NCBI GenBank assembly: GCA_051453625.1
Contig: JBOZIK010000001.1
Span: forward strand, 133,432,400-133,496,399
Origin: Welwitschia mirabilis
Lineage: Eukaryota > Gnetophyta > Gnetopsida > Welwitschiales
Reading direction: 5' to 3'
Length of the DNA: 64,000 bases
Within the stretch, counting starts at the first letter, position 1. Each line of letters begins with the position of its first letter. Of this stretch, positions 37,090 through 48,530 are shown in pieces. The translations under genes were made by a program, and so were the position numbers. The notes under the pieces were generated by a model, which saw only the letters and a program-made list of their open reading frames with translations, had not been told where the DNA came from and searched no databases.

Positions 37090-37800
37090 ATTTTATAAGG
37101 TCATTGAAAGAAGATAAGATGAATTTTTTGTGTGCTGTTATAAATTCATTAACTACATTTCTACCAGAAAAAAACCAATTGTCGGAAGAGAATGTCAAGT
37201 TAAAAGAAAAAACTAAGTTTCTAGAAATAGAAAATAAATTTTGTAAAGATAACATTTCTTTTTGGAAGAGAGAATACAATCAAATGAAGGAGGAAAAACA
37301 ATAGTTAGAGGAAAGATTAACCTCTCATTTTGAATTTTAAAAACTAGATAAATCCTATCTAACTAATTCTTAATCTCAAATTGAGAAACTAAAGTAAGAG
37401 CTTAGGAAGGAAAAAGAAAAATTGTAGTTTCCTCTAGGTAATAAAAAAGACTTCATATTAGAACTTTTGAAGAGTATGGCCCATAGTAAGCATTACAATT
37501 CCAAGTATATTGAAATGTAGTAGGAGTTCATTACTTTAATGCATAATGATGTCCCTCTCCCTCTAAAGAAGGAGTATTTAGAAAAGATTTATATAGATCT
37601 AAGAGGAATACATGAAAAGTACATGAAGATCTAAGAAGAAAATAATAGATTTACACAAAAGTGGATAGAGGCTTTGGAACAAGTACAAATCAAGCAGGAC
37701 AAGATCGAAGTTCAAGAGATATAGATTGCTCTTCTTAAAGAAAAACTAGAATCTACTCCTTCTTTTACATTTGTAAATTATTCTTCATTAGAATTAATTT
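37090..37800 (+). pseudogene. Coiled-coil protein remnant downstream of pol
   Basis: An open frame at 37104-37304 (MKEDKMNFLCAVINSL, then NQLSEENVKLKEKTKFLEIE) continues past TAG/TAA stops at apparent Gln codons in the same frame (for example SQIEKLK, ELRKEKEKL, EENNRFTQKWIEALEQVQIK, LLKEKLESTPS). Charged heptad-like repeats indicate a long coiled coil. I do not recognise the family. In Athila elements this position may hold an env-like or other additional ORF, but no membrane segment or signal peptide is seen, so an envelope role is not supported. A gag N-terminal domain from another element is an alternative. Confidence 0.5.
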
Positions 37801-37939
37801 AATAATAGTTATAAAAATTAAATCTGCCTTAATTCCAAAAATAGTCAGCTAATCCATTCCTCATCAAACTTTTCTAGCAAATTCAAAGATGCTCTCGTGG
37901 TAAATTTTAAGCACCATCAAAGAAATACTGGTTTTCTCT

Positions 37940-38420
37940 AGCCAATCAGACCTAATTGAATGACTGAAATAATAAATTAATAAGTTAATTTATGAAAACA
38001 TAATTTTAGAGATTCAATTAGGGAAAAGAATAGGATTTGAAGACGAAGAATTAAGAGCATAATAGAACATGCACTTCTACCCCCAAAAGCTATATGATTA
38101 TTTTGATAATCATCAAAGAGTTATAAATTCTATCATACAAATAATAGAAAAGAAATGGAAAAGAAACATATGAGTATCTAATCAACTACTAGAAGAAGTA
38201 AATGCTACCAAAAGTGAAGTAGTAATGGGACAAAGTCAGAGAGCAATAGGTAAGCTTCTCCAAGTTTACAAAGGCTTCAAAAAGAACATTTATCTTTTTA
38301 CTATTACTAACCAAGGCCTTAATTCTCTAAAAAACCAAAGAAATCAACTTTTATAGTGCATGATAATGCTCAGGGAAGCCTTTGAAAACATTTTTTTCCT
38401 AATATGGAAGAAGGAGAAGA
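37940..38420 (+). pseudogene. Second helical protein remnant, unknown
   Basis: After a frame change, readable pieces include KLINKLIYENIILEIQLGKR, IGFEDEELRA, FYPQKLYDYFDNHQRVINSI, LLEEVNATKSEVVMGQSQRA and IGKLLQVYKGFKKNIYLF. They share one reading direction with the coiled coil and are interrupted by Gln-to-stop type changes, so both probably belonged to a single ORF. No known domain is recognised. Confidence 0.45.
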
Positions 38421-38736
38421 GATAAAAACTATCTTCTATGGGACCTCTTCTAGTTTGAGAGAATTAGAAAAACCCTCTCTTACTCAACTTGTAAGGCCTA
38501 AAGGTACTCCAACTATTAGGAAAGATAAATAATTAAAAGGGGAGAAACCTAAGATAGCTAATTTAGATTAATAAAGTATAAATTTGAATGATCCAGCCTT
38601 TTTGAAAGAATAAATTAAAGTAATAAAGCAGTTGGAGGAATCAAGAAAATCATAGGATAATTCAAGACTAGATGTAGTTGAAAAGAAAAAGACTATATTA
38701 TTAAGAGACTAACAATTAGTTGAGTATATAGAAAAC
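38420..38736 (+). other. Region before 3' LTR
   Basis: Short readable pieces (GTSSSLRELEKPSLTQLVR) suggest that the ORF continues to about 38700. The bases next to the LTR (TATATAGAAAAC) are a poor polypurine tract. Confidence 0.4.
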
Positions 38737-39497
38737 TAATGACCCATAAAAGAATATATCTTATTATATGTTTCTAATGAAGCAAATGATGAATTATTAG
38801 CCAATATTATGATATTATTATAATATATACTGAGTTATTATAAGATAACTTTGTGATGCAAGTTAGTTAAAGAGAGATGGACTATAGAGAAGAAAGTGGT
38901 TATAAAAACTAGAGAGGTGATGGAACAGAGGATGTAACAAACTTTCTTTGGGTGTTTTTGTAGAGAAGATGGAAAGCACACTCAAGTAAAGAGATCATAG
39001 AGAAAGATCTATAGAGTTATTCCTAAAAGAGTTTGTGCCTATTATGGAAATATAAGGGAAGTAAGTCTTGTACTTTTTTGTCAAGTAATACAAGTAAACT
39101 ATTTTGAAAAGAATCTTGTGTTGCTGAAAAATGTGATTTCAAAAAGTTTCATGTTATATTTCCTACTCTTAACATTAATAATAGCTAGAATGTATTACAA
39201 TAGTATATAATTAGAAACTATTGTATATAAGTAGAATCTTATTAGAACACCTTATTACCAGGAATAGTCATTCTTAACAAAGTCTGTGTCCTAATTTTAA
39301 GTCTTTATTATGAGTCAAAAGAAAAAATAAAGAAATTCCCTTATAAAATTTTTTAATGATTAAAGTCTATGCATGATTGTGATAGGTTAAGCTGCATGAT
39401 TTTCCTAGTATTTTATTGATATTATAGTTTTTTAAAGTAATTCATTAAATTATTTTACAATTTTGTAAATATTTTTAAATAGATTATAGGCTTATCA
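38737..39497 (+). mobile_element. 3' LTR of Athila-like element
   Basis: It begins TAATGACCCATAAAAG (TG of the terminus mutated to TA) and ends GGCTTATCA. It aligns with the 5' LTR throughout but lacks about 70 bp including the TATA-like box, and differs by many substitutions, so the insertion is not recent. Confidence 0.88.
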
Positions 39498-39502
39498 CCA
39501 AT
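39498..39502. repeat. Target-site duplication CCAAT, right
   Basis: Identical to 24553-24557. The Tat LTR sequence continues directly after it (AAAAATAATATTTG aligns with the region near 51500). Confidence 0.9.
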
Positions 39503-40473
39503 AAAAATAATATTTGAAATAAACTATCATATTTGGAATGTTTTAAGTCATGAGCCATGAAAAACAAAACTGTAAAACCAATTGATTTAATAATTTTAGG
39601 GGATAATAATAGAAGGTAATTGCTAGTAAAATATTTTACATAAACTTCGATATTCTAAATTCTATAAGTCATGAGTCACAAGGAGATGGGTTAAGTTTAT
39701 TAAATTAAAATATTCATGATATTATAAAAATGAACATGGTAAATAGCAAGTTTAAGCTATTAGTAATAGTCAATATATGAAATACCACAAGTCGTGAACC
39801 ACAAGAAGATGGACTAAAATGATTTAATAATTTTGAGGGATAATAATAGATGGTTGATGGTAGGAATAAGATTTCTAATAAACTATTATATTTAAAATGT
39901 TGAAGCCAAGAACCACAAAATTATGGAATCAATTTATTGAAGATATGCTACTATTAAATACATGACTAAGGTAAAAATAATAGTGGGTGATGGGTTCTAG
40001 GGAAATAATTCTAGTACGATTCAAATAGACATAACACTAGCAGCCATGAAGAGAATTACAAATTAGCATTTTATCCATTATTAAGTAACTTCAAAAAAAA
40101 TATACAACAAATAATGAGAATATAGCTTTACACATATTTGATACTTCAAAAATCCACAAGTCATAGACTTCAAAGATAGAGATCCCCTTCTCTTCTTTTA
40201 ATTTTGATGACTAAAAAGATGTATTATAGCCAATGCGTCCAAATATGTAATCTTTATTAAATTGCTAGGAAATCTTGTATAATGAAAATCAAAACTAAAA
40301 ATTCTAAGGATATGTTCTTTAAGGATGTGACTTACAAGGAAAGATATTTCCTATAGGAAATACTGTGAAATATAATAGAAAATAACTTGGCTTTAACTTA
40401 CTCCTAATATGAACTAAAGTAATACATTATAGGACTTATTAAAAAATAATAATATTACTAAAGTGTAATAACA
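39498..40473 (-). mobile_element. Tat 3' LTR, right piece
   Basis: It continues the LTR interrupted at 24557 and aligns with 51480-52434. It ends with GTGTAATAACA, the complement of the LTR start TGTTAT. It contains three or four copies of a ~120-bp subrepeat with the core CACAAGAAGATGG and ATTTAATAATTTT. Confidence 0.8.
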
Positions 40474-41420
40474 TCTACACTTGTTGAAAATTGAAATGAA
40501 AAGTAAACGTATTGGACCTGAGACAAACAAAAGAGTATAGAAAAATAAAGGATGAGAATTTTGATATTTCATCTAATGTTCTCTTCAATTTCCCTTCAAA
40601 TTAAGTGGATAACATATATGAGGGTTTCATTTAACTCAGCTTTCTTTTTATGAATGAGTATTATAGTTCGTGGTAAAGGAGAGTAAGAGTATCTTTCTAT
40701 GTGGACATTTATAGATGATGCTAAAGATTTTCTTACATGATTAGTGTGTATCTTTTCATTTCCTTTCACTTTAGTATTATTTGAATATTGATCTAGTTCT
40801 GCTATGCCATCCAAATAGTGCTAAGACAACCGGTGGACTAGTAAAGATGGATTAATCAAATGGCCATATTCTTTATCCTAGGAAATAGTGATGCGTGAAT
40901 CTATTTTTGAACTAATCATAATAGTTAAAATTTGATGAGACCATTTATAAAATGGATATATAGAATTTTCTTTGTATTGGAAATATACTTTGATAAACTA
41001 TCTTAGATAATAAATGCAATAAGCTCTTTAGAAGGGTAAAACTACACTATGAACAAGCTAACTATGGATTCATACATTTGTTTTAGTTACTATAAGGATA
41101 ATAAAATTCTTAATGTAGAGAAAACTTTGTTCCTTATGGAATTATAATATGCAAGAAAAGTAGTTACTACTTTAAAAAAATAGGAAAATAAGAAATTTAA
41201 TAATGAACAAGTCTTTAATTGAAATAATAACATACTATATACTATTTACAATGTTTGCTAAATAGAATCTTAGTTTAGGTTACAAAAGTATGATTTTAGG
41301 TGGTCTATATTATNNNNNNNNNNNNNNNNNNNNNNNNNNNNNNNNNNNNNNNNNNNNNNNNNNNNNNNNNNNNNNNNNNNNNNNNNNNNNNNNNNNNNNN
41401 NNNNNNNNNNNNNATATACT
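40474..41420 (-). other. Tat 3' internal tail, gapped
   Basis: Between the LTR and integrase. A 72-codon minus frame at 40596-40814 (MDGIAELDQYSNNTKVKGNE) is open but matches nothing I know. No clear polypurine tract remains beside the LTR. The gap 41314-41413 is flanked by the 77-bp contig-overlap repeat. Confidence 0.5.
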
Positions 41421-41490
41421 ATTTACAATGTTTGCTAAATAGAATCTTAGTTTAGGTTACAAAAGTATGATTTTAGGTGGTCTATATTAT
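41237..41490. repeat. 77-bp exact repeat flanking a 100-N gap
   Basis: 41237-41313 equals 41414-41490, inside the Tat 3' tail. Confidence 0.9.
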
Positions 41491-42600
41491 AGGGAAAGCC
41501 TATAAGGCATGCAAATAAATCAAATAACTAATATGTATTAGGTCCCATGAATTTATTAATCATGTAATGGGTCATTCAAAAAGGATAAAATTTATCATTC
41601 TTTTGTTCTTTTCTAAGGTTTTTGAACAAGATCAAATCACCTTTTCGAAATATTATAGTATGGGTTCTATGATCAAACCATTTTTTAACTAAAGCATTAT
41701 ATTTGGATGAAAGATGAGACACTTTTGATTATAATTCTTCTATAATTATTTTGTGTAATAGAACTTATTCTCATTCATAAGGAATGAAAGAAGAATTAAC
41801 TAAAATTTCATATGAAGGTTTATATATATGCAAAGAAATTTTAGCTTCAGTACCATAAATGAGTTTAGAGGAAAAAGCTTTAATACTTTTATGGAATGTA
41901 TTCTATTAGTCCATAATGCAAATTTGAGCTTAATGTACCAATCATAGTGGTTCTGTTTTATACATCTTTTTAGTGCAACATTAATTTTCTTATTCATATA
42001 TTAAATAAGCCCATTGTCTTGTGGATAATAATTTGATGTGTTTTATATAAGAAACTTGTGCTTGATGGCCTAGTTAAGGAATGAAGTGGTAGTAAAGTCT
42101 AGCATGTTATCATATACTAATGTTTCTATAATTTCAAATTTTATCAAAATAAAATTTTCAAGAAATATAATCAATTATTTAAGAGTATAATATTTAGGAG
42201 CTTTTTCTTCTAACCACTTCATAAAATAATAAGTCATGATCAAACAATCTACTCCCAACATATGAAAAGGTATTAACTCAAAAATAGTTTTAAGTGAAGC
42301 TAATGCTTGAATTGTGTTGGGAGCATGAACTTAGAATTTGTGACATCCTTAGATGATGATGATATAATCTTATGCATTGAAGGTCAATAATATCCTTTTC
42401 TAGTAATATAGCTCATCACTGTTACTACATTCTGATAATATATTCCTTGATGATCATGAAAATGATTTAGAAATTCTTGTACTCCTAAATGAAATAAGCA
42501 TCTTAGAAATATTCCTCTAAAATCAATTCTATATAAAACATCATCAAAAACTTTGAAATTTTTTAATTTGTGCAAAAGGTCCTTTCCACAAAAACTTCCT
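41420..42600 (-). pseudogene. Tat integrase remnant
   Basis: From high to low: the zinc-binding N-terminal region in the frame 42384-42575 (DDVLYRIDFRGIFLRCLFHL, then RKGYYWPSM), the core with MTYYFMKWLEEKAP (about 42215), YYPQDNGLI and MNKKINVALKRCIKQNHYDW (41800-41997), FALWTNRI, and the C-terminal FRKGDLILFKNLRKEQ (about 41620) with GPNTY. Typical of Tat-lineage integrases, which would insert the cDNA. It is interrupted by several stops. Confidence 0.82.
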
Positions 42601-42639
42601 TAAATAGTGATTAGAGTTCTAGTTTTTAGATAGTTATAT

Positions 42640-43110
42640 AATTATTAATACTATTTATCTTATTCATTAACTTTTTATTAGTTATAACAAACTTTAAGAC
42701 TCTTATAAGGTAAATATTATGTTAGGTTAAGGGTTTTCTCTATTTTACCTATTATTATCTCAAATCTAAGTTATTATAACTTTGCCATCCATAAGGCTAT
42801 TTTTAAGGATACTTTGGTATTGACCAATGTTTTCTTAATCATAAGATCAAATTCTAACAAAAAAACTTTACTTGAATAAATATAATATTTAAAATGTTAG
42901 ATGACTTTTACAAAGGCATAAGCATGCTTCTCTAGTTGAGTATACTTCAACTATGCTTTCTCAAGTATTGTACTAAAAAAATAAGATATGAATGCCTTGT
43001 TCTCATTTCTCCTATATAAGCACTAATGTAATTAAATCATGGAAAGGAAAAGCATACAGGGGAAAAAAATCTTTAGCAAAATTAGGAGTTGATCAAAAAG
43101 GATGTTAAGC
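42640..43110 (-). pseudogene. Tat RNase H remnant (RT-linked type)
   Basis: LKYTQLEKHAYAFVKVI (about 42900-42960), then FKYYIYSSKVFLLEFDL and KIALWMAKL correspond to the RNase H that follows RT in gypsy pol (Y-LEK-A-AL, HY, W). It removes RNA from the RNA-DNA hybrid. The domain is degraded. It passes directly into the integrase N-terminal region with no further RNase H between them. Confidence 0.75.
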
Positions 43111-43129
43111 AATGGATTTGATATTAATA

Positions 43130-44100
43130 AAAAGGTAGCATATGCTTCTGGAGTTTTTTTAACTTATTAATTTTATCCAAGAATCTCTTGTAAAGGTATA
43201 GTTAATTAAAAAAAATAGGATGAAAGTTTTGGCAAAATTATTTTTTTTAAAAAAAGATCTTAAAGATTTCTTTGAGTTCAAAAATTCTAATTGGTTAATT
43301 TGCTTAATCCTAGATGGATATATGGTTTTTCCAAATATAGAAATGCAATGCTCAAATATGATACCTAACTATAGGTTAAATACACTTTTTTTGAGGTTAA
43401 GAGATATTCCAAAATCTTTACAATGGTTAAAACCTATTTTAAGATGTTAAATATGATTACTTTTTTTATGAATATACATTTATATTGTCTAAATAAGCCA
43501 CCATAAAGAAATTTAAGTATTTAAAACATCTTTATTCATAACTCTTTAAAAAGTTACTAATTGTTTATCAATTAAAAAACATTCTTTTATAGGAAAAGTT
43601 CCCTATTTAGTAGTAATAGTAGCCTTATTCTGATCTTCATTCTATATTAACATCTAGTTATATCCTAAAAATCCATCTTAAAAAGAATATTTTTTACACC
43701 CTTAGACTCTTTAGATAATTTCATCAATTTTAGGAAATTGCTATTGATCTCTAATGAAGGTTTTATTTAAATTCCTAAAATCTATACAAATTTTAATGTC
43801 ATTACTTTTTTAATATACTAAGATGAGATTTACTAACCATGTAGTGTACTTAATATAATATATTATGTAGGAATGAATACAATTTTTTAGTTATTCATGC
43901 ATAGCAAGTTCTCTCTTAGGATTAATATTTCTTAACTTTTGGATAAATGATTTAACCTTTGCTTTGATCAAATCTTAAGGATCATAGTTTTAAAATTGAA
44001 GGTTTTAAGATCATTACATATCTAGGCTAACACATCTATATATTCTTGTAATAATCCAACCAAATGACCTATAAATATTAAAGATGTGGAAGTGCGAATA
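43130..44100 (-). pseudogene. Tat reverse transcriptase remnant
   Basis: The linker HLVGLLQEYIDVLA, then CNDLKTFNFKT (about 43985-44050) precedes RT, as in Tat polyproteins. RT reads TTWLVNLILVY, SNDIKICIDFRNLNKTFIRD (about 43760-43850). The active-site box at about 43463-43507 reads VAYLDNINVYS where the family has Y-x-DD: the second catalytic Asp is Asn by G->A. The plus-strand frame 43220-43450 is a shadow of this gene. Confidence 0.82.
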
Positions 44101-44439
44101 CTAATTTCTTTTCATTCTTGCAAATTAAATGATAAGTTAACTTTGGCCACATTATAATAAATTTAATCTTTAACGAAATTTTGAATTTTTTTCCAAACAT
44201 AATCAAGGTCTAATACATGTCTTATAATTATATTTAAAGCTAAAAGTATTAATACATCATCAGGAAGATGGATCTAACAATGGTTTAAGTCTTCACATCA
44301 TTGATCTTTAAATATATCCAAGTTATTAAGGAACTATTGTATTTGATATTGTAAATGAAAAATTTACAAATTCAATATATTGTCTAAAACCAATGGTTCA
44401 AATGCTTGCACTAGAAATACTCTAAATTAAGAATGCATA

Positions 44440-44780
44440 TCTCATTTTGTATTTAAAGATGCTAGCTGAGCTAAATTATTTTTCTTTTAATTTTTTCCTC
44501 TTAGTATCATTATAAGATTAAATGCTAATAATTTATTTATGAGTTCTCTCATAATATAATAATCAAATTTCTATAGATTATTATTAATTATATATTCGTC
44601 TTTAATCTATCTAATAACTAATTATTAGTTGTTTTAAAGATGAAAAAAATTAATTATTGTAGAAAGTCTAGACTTGAGACCAAGGCATAAGGCTTTATAT
44701 TTAACTATGTTATTGTTAATTGAAAAATTAAAATGATAAGCATGGTTAAAAGATATGACAAATTATAGATCAAAGTAAAT
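44440..44780 (-). pseudogene. Archaeal-type (second) RNase H, located before RT
   Basis: The minus strand reads HAYHFNFSINNNIVKYKA, LCLGLKS, then LVI-QIKDEY, KFDYYIMRELI, LRGKN and LAQLASL. These correspond to the TNN-AEYEA-LGL, QI-GEY and ADALA-ASL motifs of the additional RNase H (RVT_3 type) typical of Tat elements. It lies upstream of RT and is joined to it by a readable linker of about 170 codons. No copy is found between RNase H and integrase. The motif Glu of AEYEA is Lys here. Confidence 0.72.
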
Positions 44781-46430
44781 CCTACCACCAAAACCTTACT
44801 ACAAGTAAGCTCCATGGAAATGTAAATACATATCTCAGAAAGGGTAGAATTCATGATCAACTCGAATTCATAAAATCCTTTAGTAATAGTACATATACCA
44901 TTAAATTAATTAATTAGTTTAATTAATAAGTCTATACCATCAAATGTAATATGATGTTTTATGTAAGGCTGATTATTTATTAATATTTCATTTGGTATTT
45001 GATCATAAGGTAGTCATGTATGTAAAGGATCTATAACTAACTATCCATTGAGGGATTTCATCTAGTTCCTATTCAAAATTATACTATGAATCACTAGAAT
45101 GTTAATGAATTGAATATTTATTGTATTTAAAATTCTATGATCTTTTGCTATTTTCAAGACAGAATTCTTAGTTTGATTAATAATTTTAACCTTAGGTTTA
45201 TTGATCTGATGTAGCTTGTATCTGGATTTTTCTAAAGTTAGTCTTATTTTCTAAAAAACTAAAAAGGGCATAAGGGTTGTCAAAATCTTAATATTAAGAA
45301 TACAATTATGAAATGAAATCTTTTTCATTAATAATGTTAGTTAAAAAGATTCATATCACTAGTTAAATGATCATCTAAAGCAGATTTAGAAGTTACACTA
45401 GAAACAATCTAATTTTTATCTGATTCCTATGTGTTTTATATTTTAAATGATTAAGAGTGTTAAGTAATTTTTTATTTTATCTCATCATATTAAGAATCTT
45501 ATGAAAGCTAATATTAGACCTTATAATTTTTAGATCTTCTATGATCTTATATTCAAAACCTACATCTAGTACATAAGATGCTATAGGCTTCAAACTATAA
45601 TTTCAAATATAATAAGTGTTACTTATTTGCCATATATATTTTTGAAGTTATATTTAATATTATCTTGAAACATTGAGTTAATATTTACTTTTTTATTTTC
45701 CCTTCATTGTAGTATCCATTTTAGATTAGGAAGACTTCTTAGAAATGCTTGATGATAAGATAATATTAGATGGACTGAGGTGTGTAACTAGCTTTTTTTC
45801 TTTTAATTCGAGTTAATAATTAATAGAATCATACTTGGTTGATTTTAGGTTAACTAGTATTTTTTCATCATTAGAATCTTAATATAGTTTACTTTAAATT
45901 TTAAAGAAACCATAATTTAGTTGATAGGAATCATAGATAAATAAACTAAAATATTCTCTTTCTAATAAGTTTGAATTTGATTCATAATATAGATGAAATA
46001 TAAAGTCAAAGCAAGAATAATGTATTTCTTATTTAAACTATTCCTTGTTAAATATTCTTCCAAAAGACAACCTTTAGCATACATGTTAACTTATTTATTA
46101 GTAGAGTTTTCTCTAATCTTCTTAATAGCATAATCTTTTGTATTAAGTTTTAATTACTATAATTAAGCTAAAATATTCTAGAGTAATGGGAGTATCTTTT
46201 TATTAGAAGATAAAGGAGGAATATGTAATGTTAAAGGTAAAAATTTAATGTTTGTCTTAGTATCCAAGATGATTTCTTATAATGTTATGAAAAAGGTCAA
46301 AGGGATATATCCAAGTGTAAGCCTTTAAGACAGATTTCCTTGTGGTTATTAAGTAAATCAGTAAATTATCTTTTCTTACCCACACTTAAAGCTCTAAAGT
46401 TAATGAATTTAAGTAGATAATTTGAAGATC
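44780..46430 (-). pseudogene. Probable Tat protease region, unresolved
   Basis: It lies between gag and the archaeal-type RNase H, where protease is expected. Readable pieces such as LVIDPLHTWLPYDQIPNEIL and ITKGFYEFELIMNSTL show former coding on the minus strand, but I cannot find a convincing D-[ST]-G-A motif. Stops are dense. Confidence 0.4.
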
Positions 46431-46780
46431 TTGATTAGTAGGTTTTAGGATGTTGTCTATGAGATTAAATACTGTAATAAATCTATTATTGTGAATACAT
46501 ACATGTTTCTTAGGGTTATGTCTAAGGGTCTATAGGGAAGTCATTAAATCTTATGAATTATATTGGTCACCATATATTTCTGAAAATGTAGACTTAAATG
46601 CATTCTAAGATGAAATATGTCCACTTGGAAGATTAAATAACTAAGATCTAGATTCTTCCTTTAGTAAAAGACTCAAAAATGTATGCATGACATCTTCATG
46701 AGTAGTCCTTAAGATCTAAATTGATCTTTTATAAGCCTTTACAAATTCTTATGAAACAATAGCATTGGTTGTGTATAATG
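46430..46780 (-). pseudogene. Tat gag capsid remnant
   Basis: The frame reads RTTHEDVMHTFLSLLLKEES, LFNLPSGHISS, AFKSTFSEIYGDQYN, then NPKKHVCIHNNRF. The spacing of LP-G-I-SW / F---F / R fits the gypsy gag capsid (retrotransposon gag family). It would form the cytoplasmic particle. Confidence 0.6.
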
Positions 46781-48530
46781 GTTTAGGAAGAAAAACTTTA
46801 TCACCCTTAGGGATAGGATGAAAGGTTTGAAAATTTAAAAGGGCCACTCCCTAGAATAGGAAAAGGAGTATCTATGATACTCCTCCTTATTTGGTAGCTT
46901 GTAGTTAAAAGGTAGTATCTGATTAATAAGAAGATTTAACCTGGTAGGTATTATATGCATAATAATTTAATCAAGGAGATTAAAAGAGACATCTAAAGTA
47001 AAATGTATTTGTGAAATTTGATATCTATATTAATTATAAATTCGAATAGGTATAAGAAATGCATTGAGAAAAAATTATTCTCCTTCTAGTGTAAAAAATT
47101 TTTGTTCATAAAATTTTCATTATTTTAGTTATAACACCAAATGACCAGTAATGACCATTGTTCTAAGGTTTATAACATTGATTTCATAGGTTAGGAATGT
47201 TTTTAATAAGTTGGTAGAAGTAGTAACTAATATTAATTAATTGCAAATGACCATATCCAAGCTATATTAAATAATAGTTTATAATAATTTGAACAACTTA
47301 TTTAACTTAAAGAAGTAATGGGGGATTTAGACTATAGGACTTCCATGAAATAAATCAATCCAATAAACCATAAAAACCATGTAACTATAGTTTTAATAAA
47401 TCATAGAGTTGAATACTAATGATAAATAAAGTTTTCAATTTTCTTAATAAAATTAACTACTTTTCAATTAATAAATAATCATAAAAAGTAAAATCTAATG
47501 AGCTACTTAACTTAATTAGTAGTTTTAAAAATCTTATTTTAAAAATTTATGAAACTTCTATAATGATAGTTTTACTAGTAATACCAAATACCNNNNNNNN
47601 NNNNNNNNNNNNNNNNNNNNNNNNNNNNNNNNNNNNNNNNNNNNNNNNNNNNNNNNNNNNNNNNNNNNNNNNNNNNNNNNNNNNNNNNNNNNTTAGTAGT
47701 TTTAAAAATCTTATTTTAAAAATTTATGAAACTTCTATAATGATAGTTTTACTAGTAATACCAAATACCTAATAATTTGCATAAGCTCTTAGTTAAATTA
47801 TTCCAAAAAGTAAAAAATATTTCAATTTAGATAGTTATCGAATGTTCCTTTGTCTTATTGTAATACATATTTATAATAGATAAAATTAGTTAAAGAACTA
47901 TTTTATAGTTATGTAATTAATTAAAGGCATCAAGGTCTAAAGGTCCCCTATAAAAAAATAAATGTTATTATAAGTAATTAAGAAAAATAGACTTATCTTC
48001 TTCAAATTCATTAAAGGTAATCTATCTAAATTCCTCTAGATTCTATTGGACTTGTATAATAGTTTCATAAAGCTAGGTAATGGCTTTCTTGACTACATCC
48101 TAAATATCTTGTACATCCTTTAGAGGTAAGATACTAACATCGATAGTTGAAGCATCTACCTTAAGGATTAGATATGATAATTTAAGATGATATCTTAATA
48201 GCTTTAATAACTACTTCAAGTTTGTAATATCCTCATTTTCTAAGATTGACTAGAAAACTCTTTTTCTGCTGACATCTTTAAGTGATGAGATTATTCTTTT
48301 AGCATGACCTTTAATAAGGCTAATCTTGACTTTTTTGAAAGATGAAAGAGGCATTTCTAATACTAACTTAGTGTTTTCAACAACTGCTTCTATATTATAA
48401 GTTATAAGCTAATATTTATTAAAAAGTTAGTTAGTTAATCAAATAATGAGATAAGATGAGAATGAAAATTTGGGTAATTACTCAAATTTTAATTCAAAGT
48501 TAGATGTGGGATCATAAGAGCCTTATCTAT
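46780..48530 (-). pseudogene. Tat gag N-terminal portion, poorly readable
   Basis: Scattered minus-strand coding pieces (SILPLKDVQDI, VVKKAITQLYETIIQVQ, NLEEFR) between the coiled coil and capsid suggest one long gag frame broken by stops. The gap 47593-47692 has 77-bp flanking repeats; the plus-strand frame spanning it (47563-47772) is an artefact of that duplication. Confidence 0.45.
47516..47769. repeat. 77-bp exact repeat flanking a 100-N gap
   Basis: 47516-47592 equals 47693-47769, inside Tat gag. Confidence 0.9.

Larger units (their letters stand above)
24558..39497 (+). mobile_element. Athila-like Ty3/gypsy element, plus strand, intact ends
   Basis: The element is 14.9 kb as assembled, with LTRs at 24558-25617 and 38737-39497, start TGATGACTC and end TTATCA, flanked by CCAAT duplications. 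Removing it restores the continuity of the Tat LTR. The internal order on the plus strand is gag, protease, RT, RNase H, integrase, then 5.7 kb of further sequence with coiled-coil coding traces. RT and integrase motifs match the Athila lineage. Coding frames are full of stops. Part of the length is probably an assembly duplication (28315-32619). Confidence 0.9.

Noticed and set aside
37058-37279. 73-codon minus-strand frame
   Set aside because: Antisense shadow of the coiled-coil frame, which has the better coding character.
37090-38730. Endogenous pararetrovirus or envelope gene
   Set aside because: There is no movement-protein, coat or aphid-transmission motif, no signal peptide and no membrane segment. 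The surrounding LTRs and gag-pol explain the context.
40596-40814. 72-codon minus-strand frame as a Tat accessory gene
   Set aside because: It is in the right strand and place, but no motif or second copy supports it. Recorded only as part of the Tat 3' tail.
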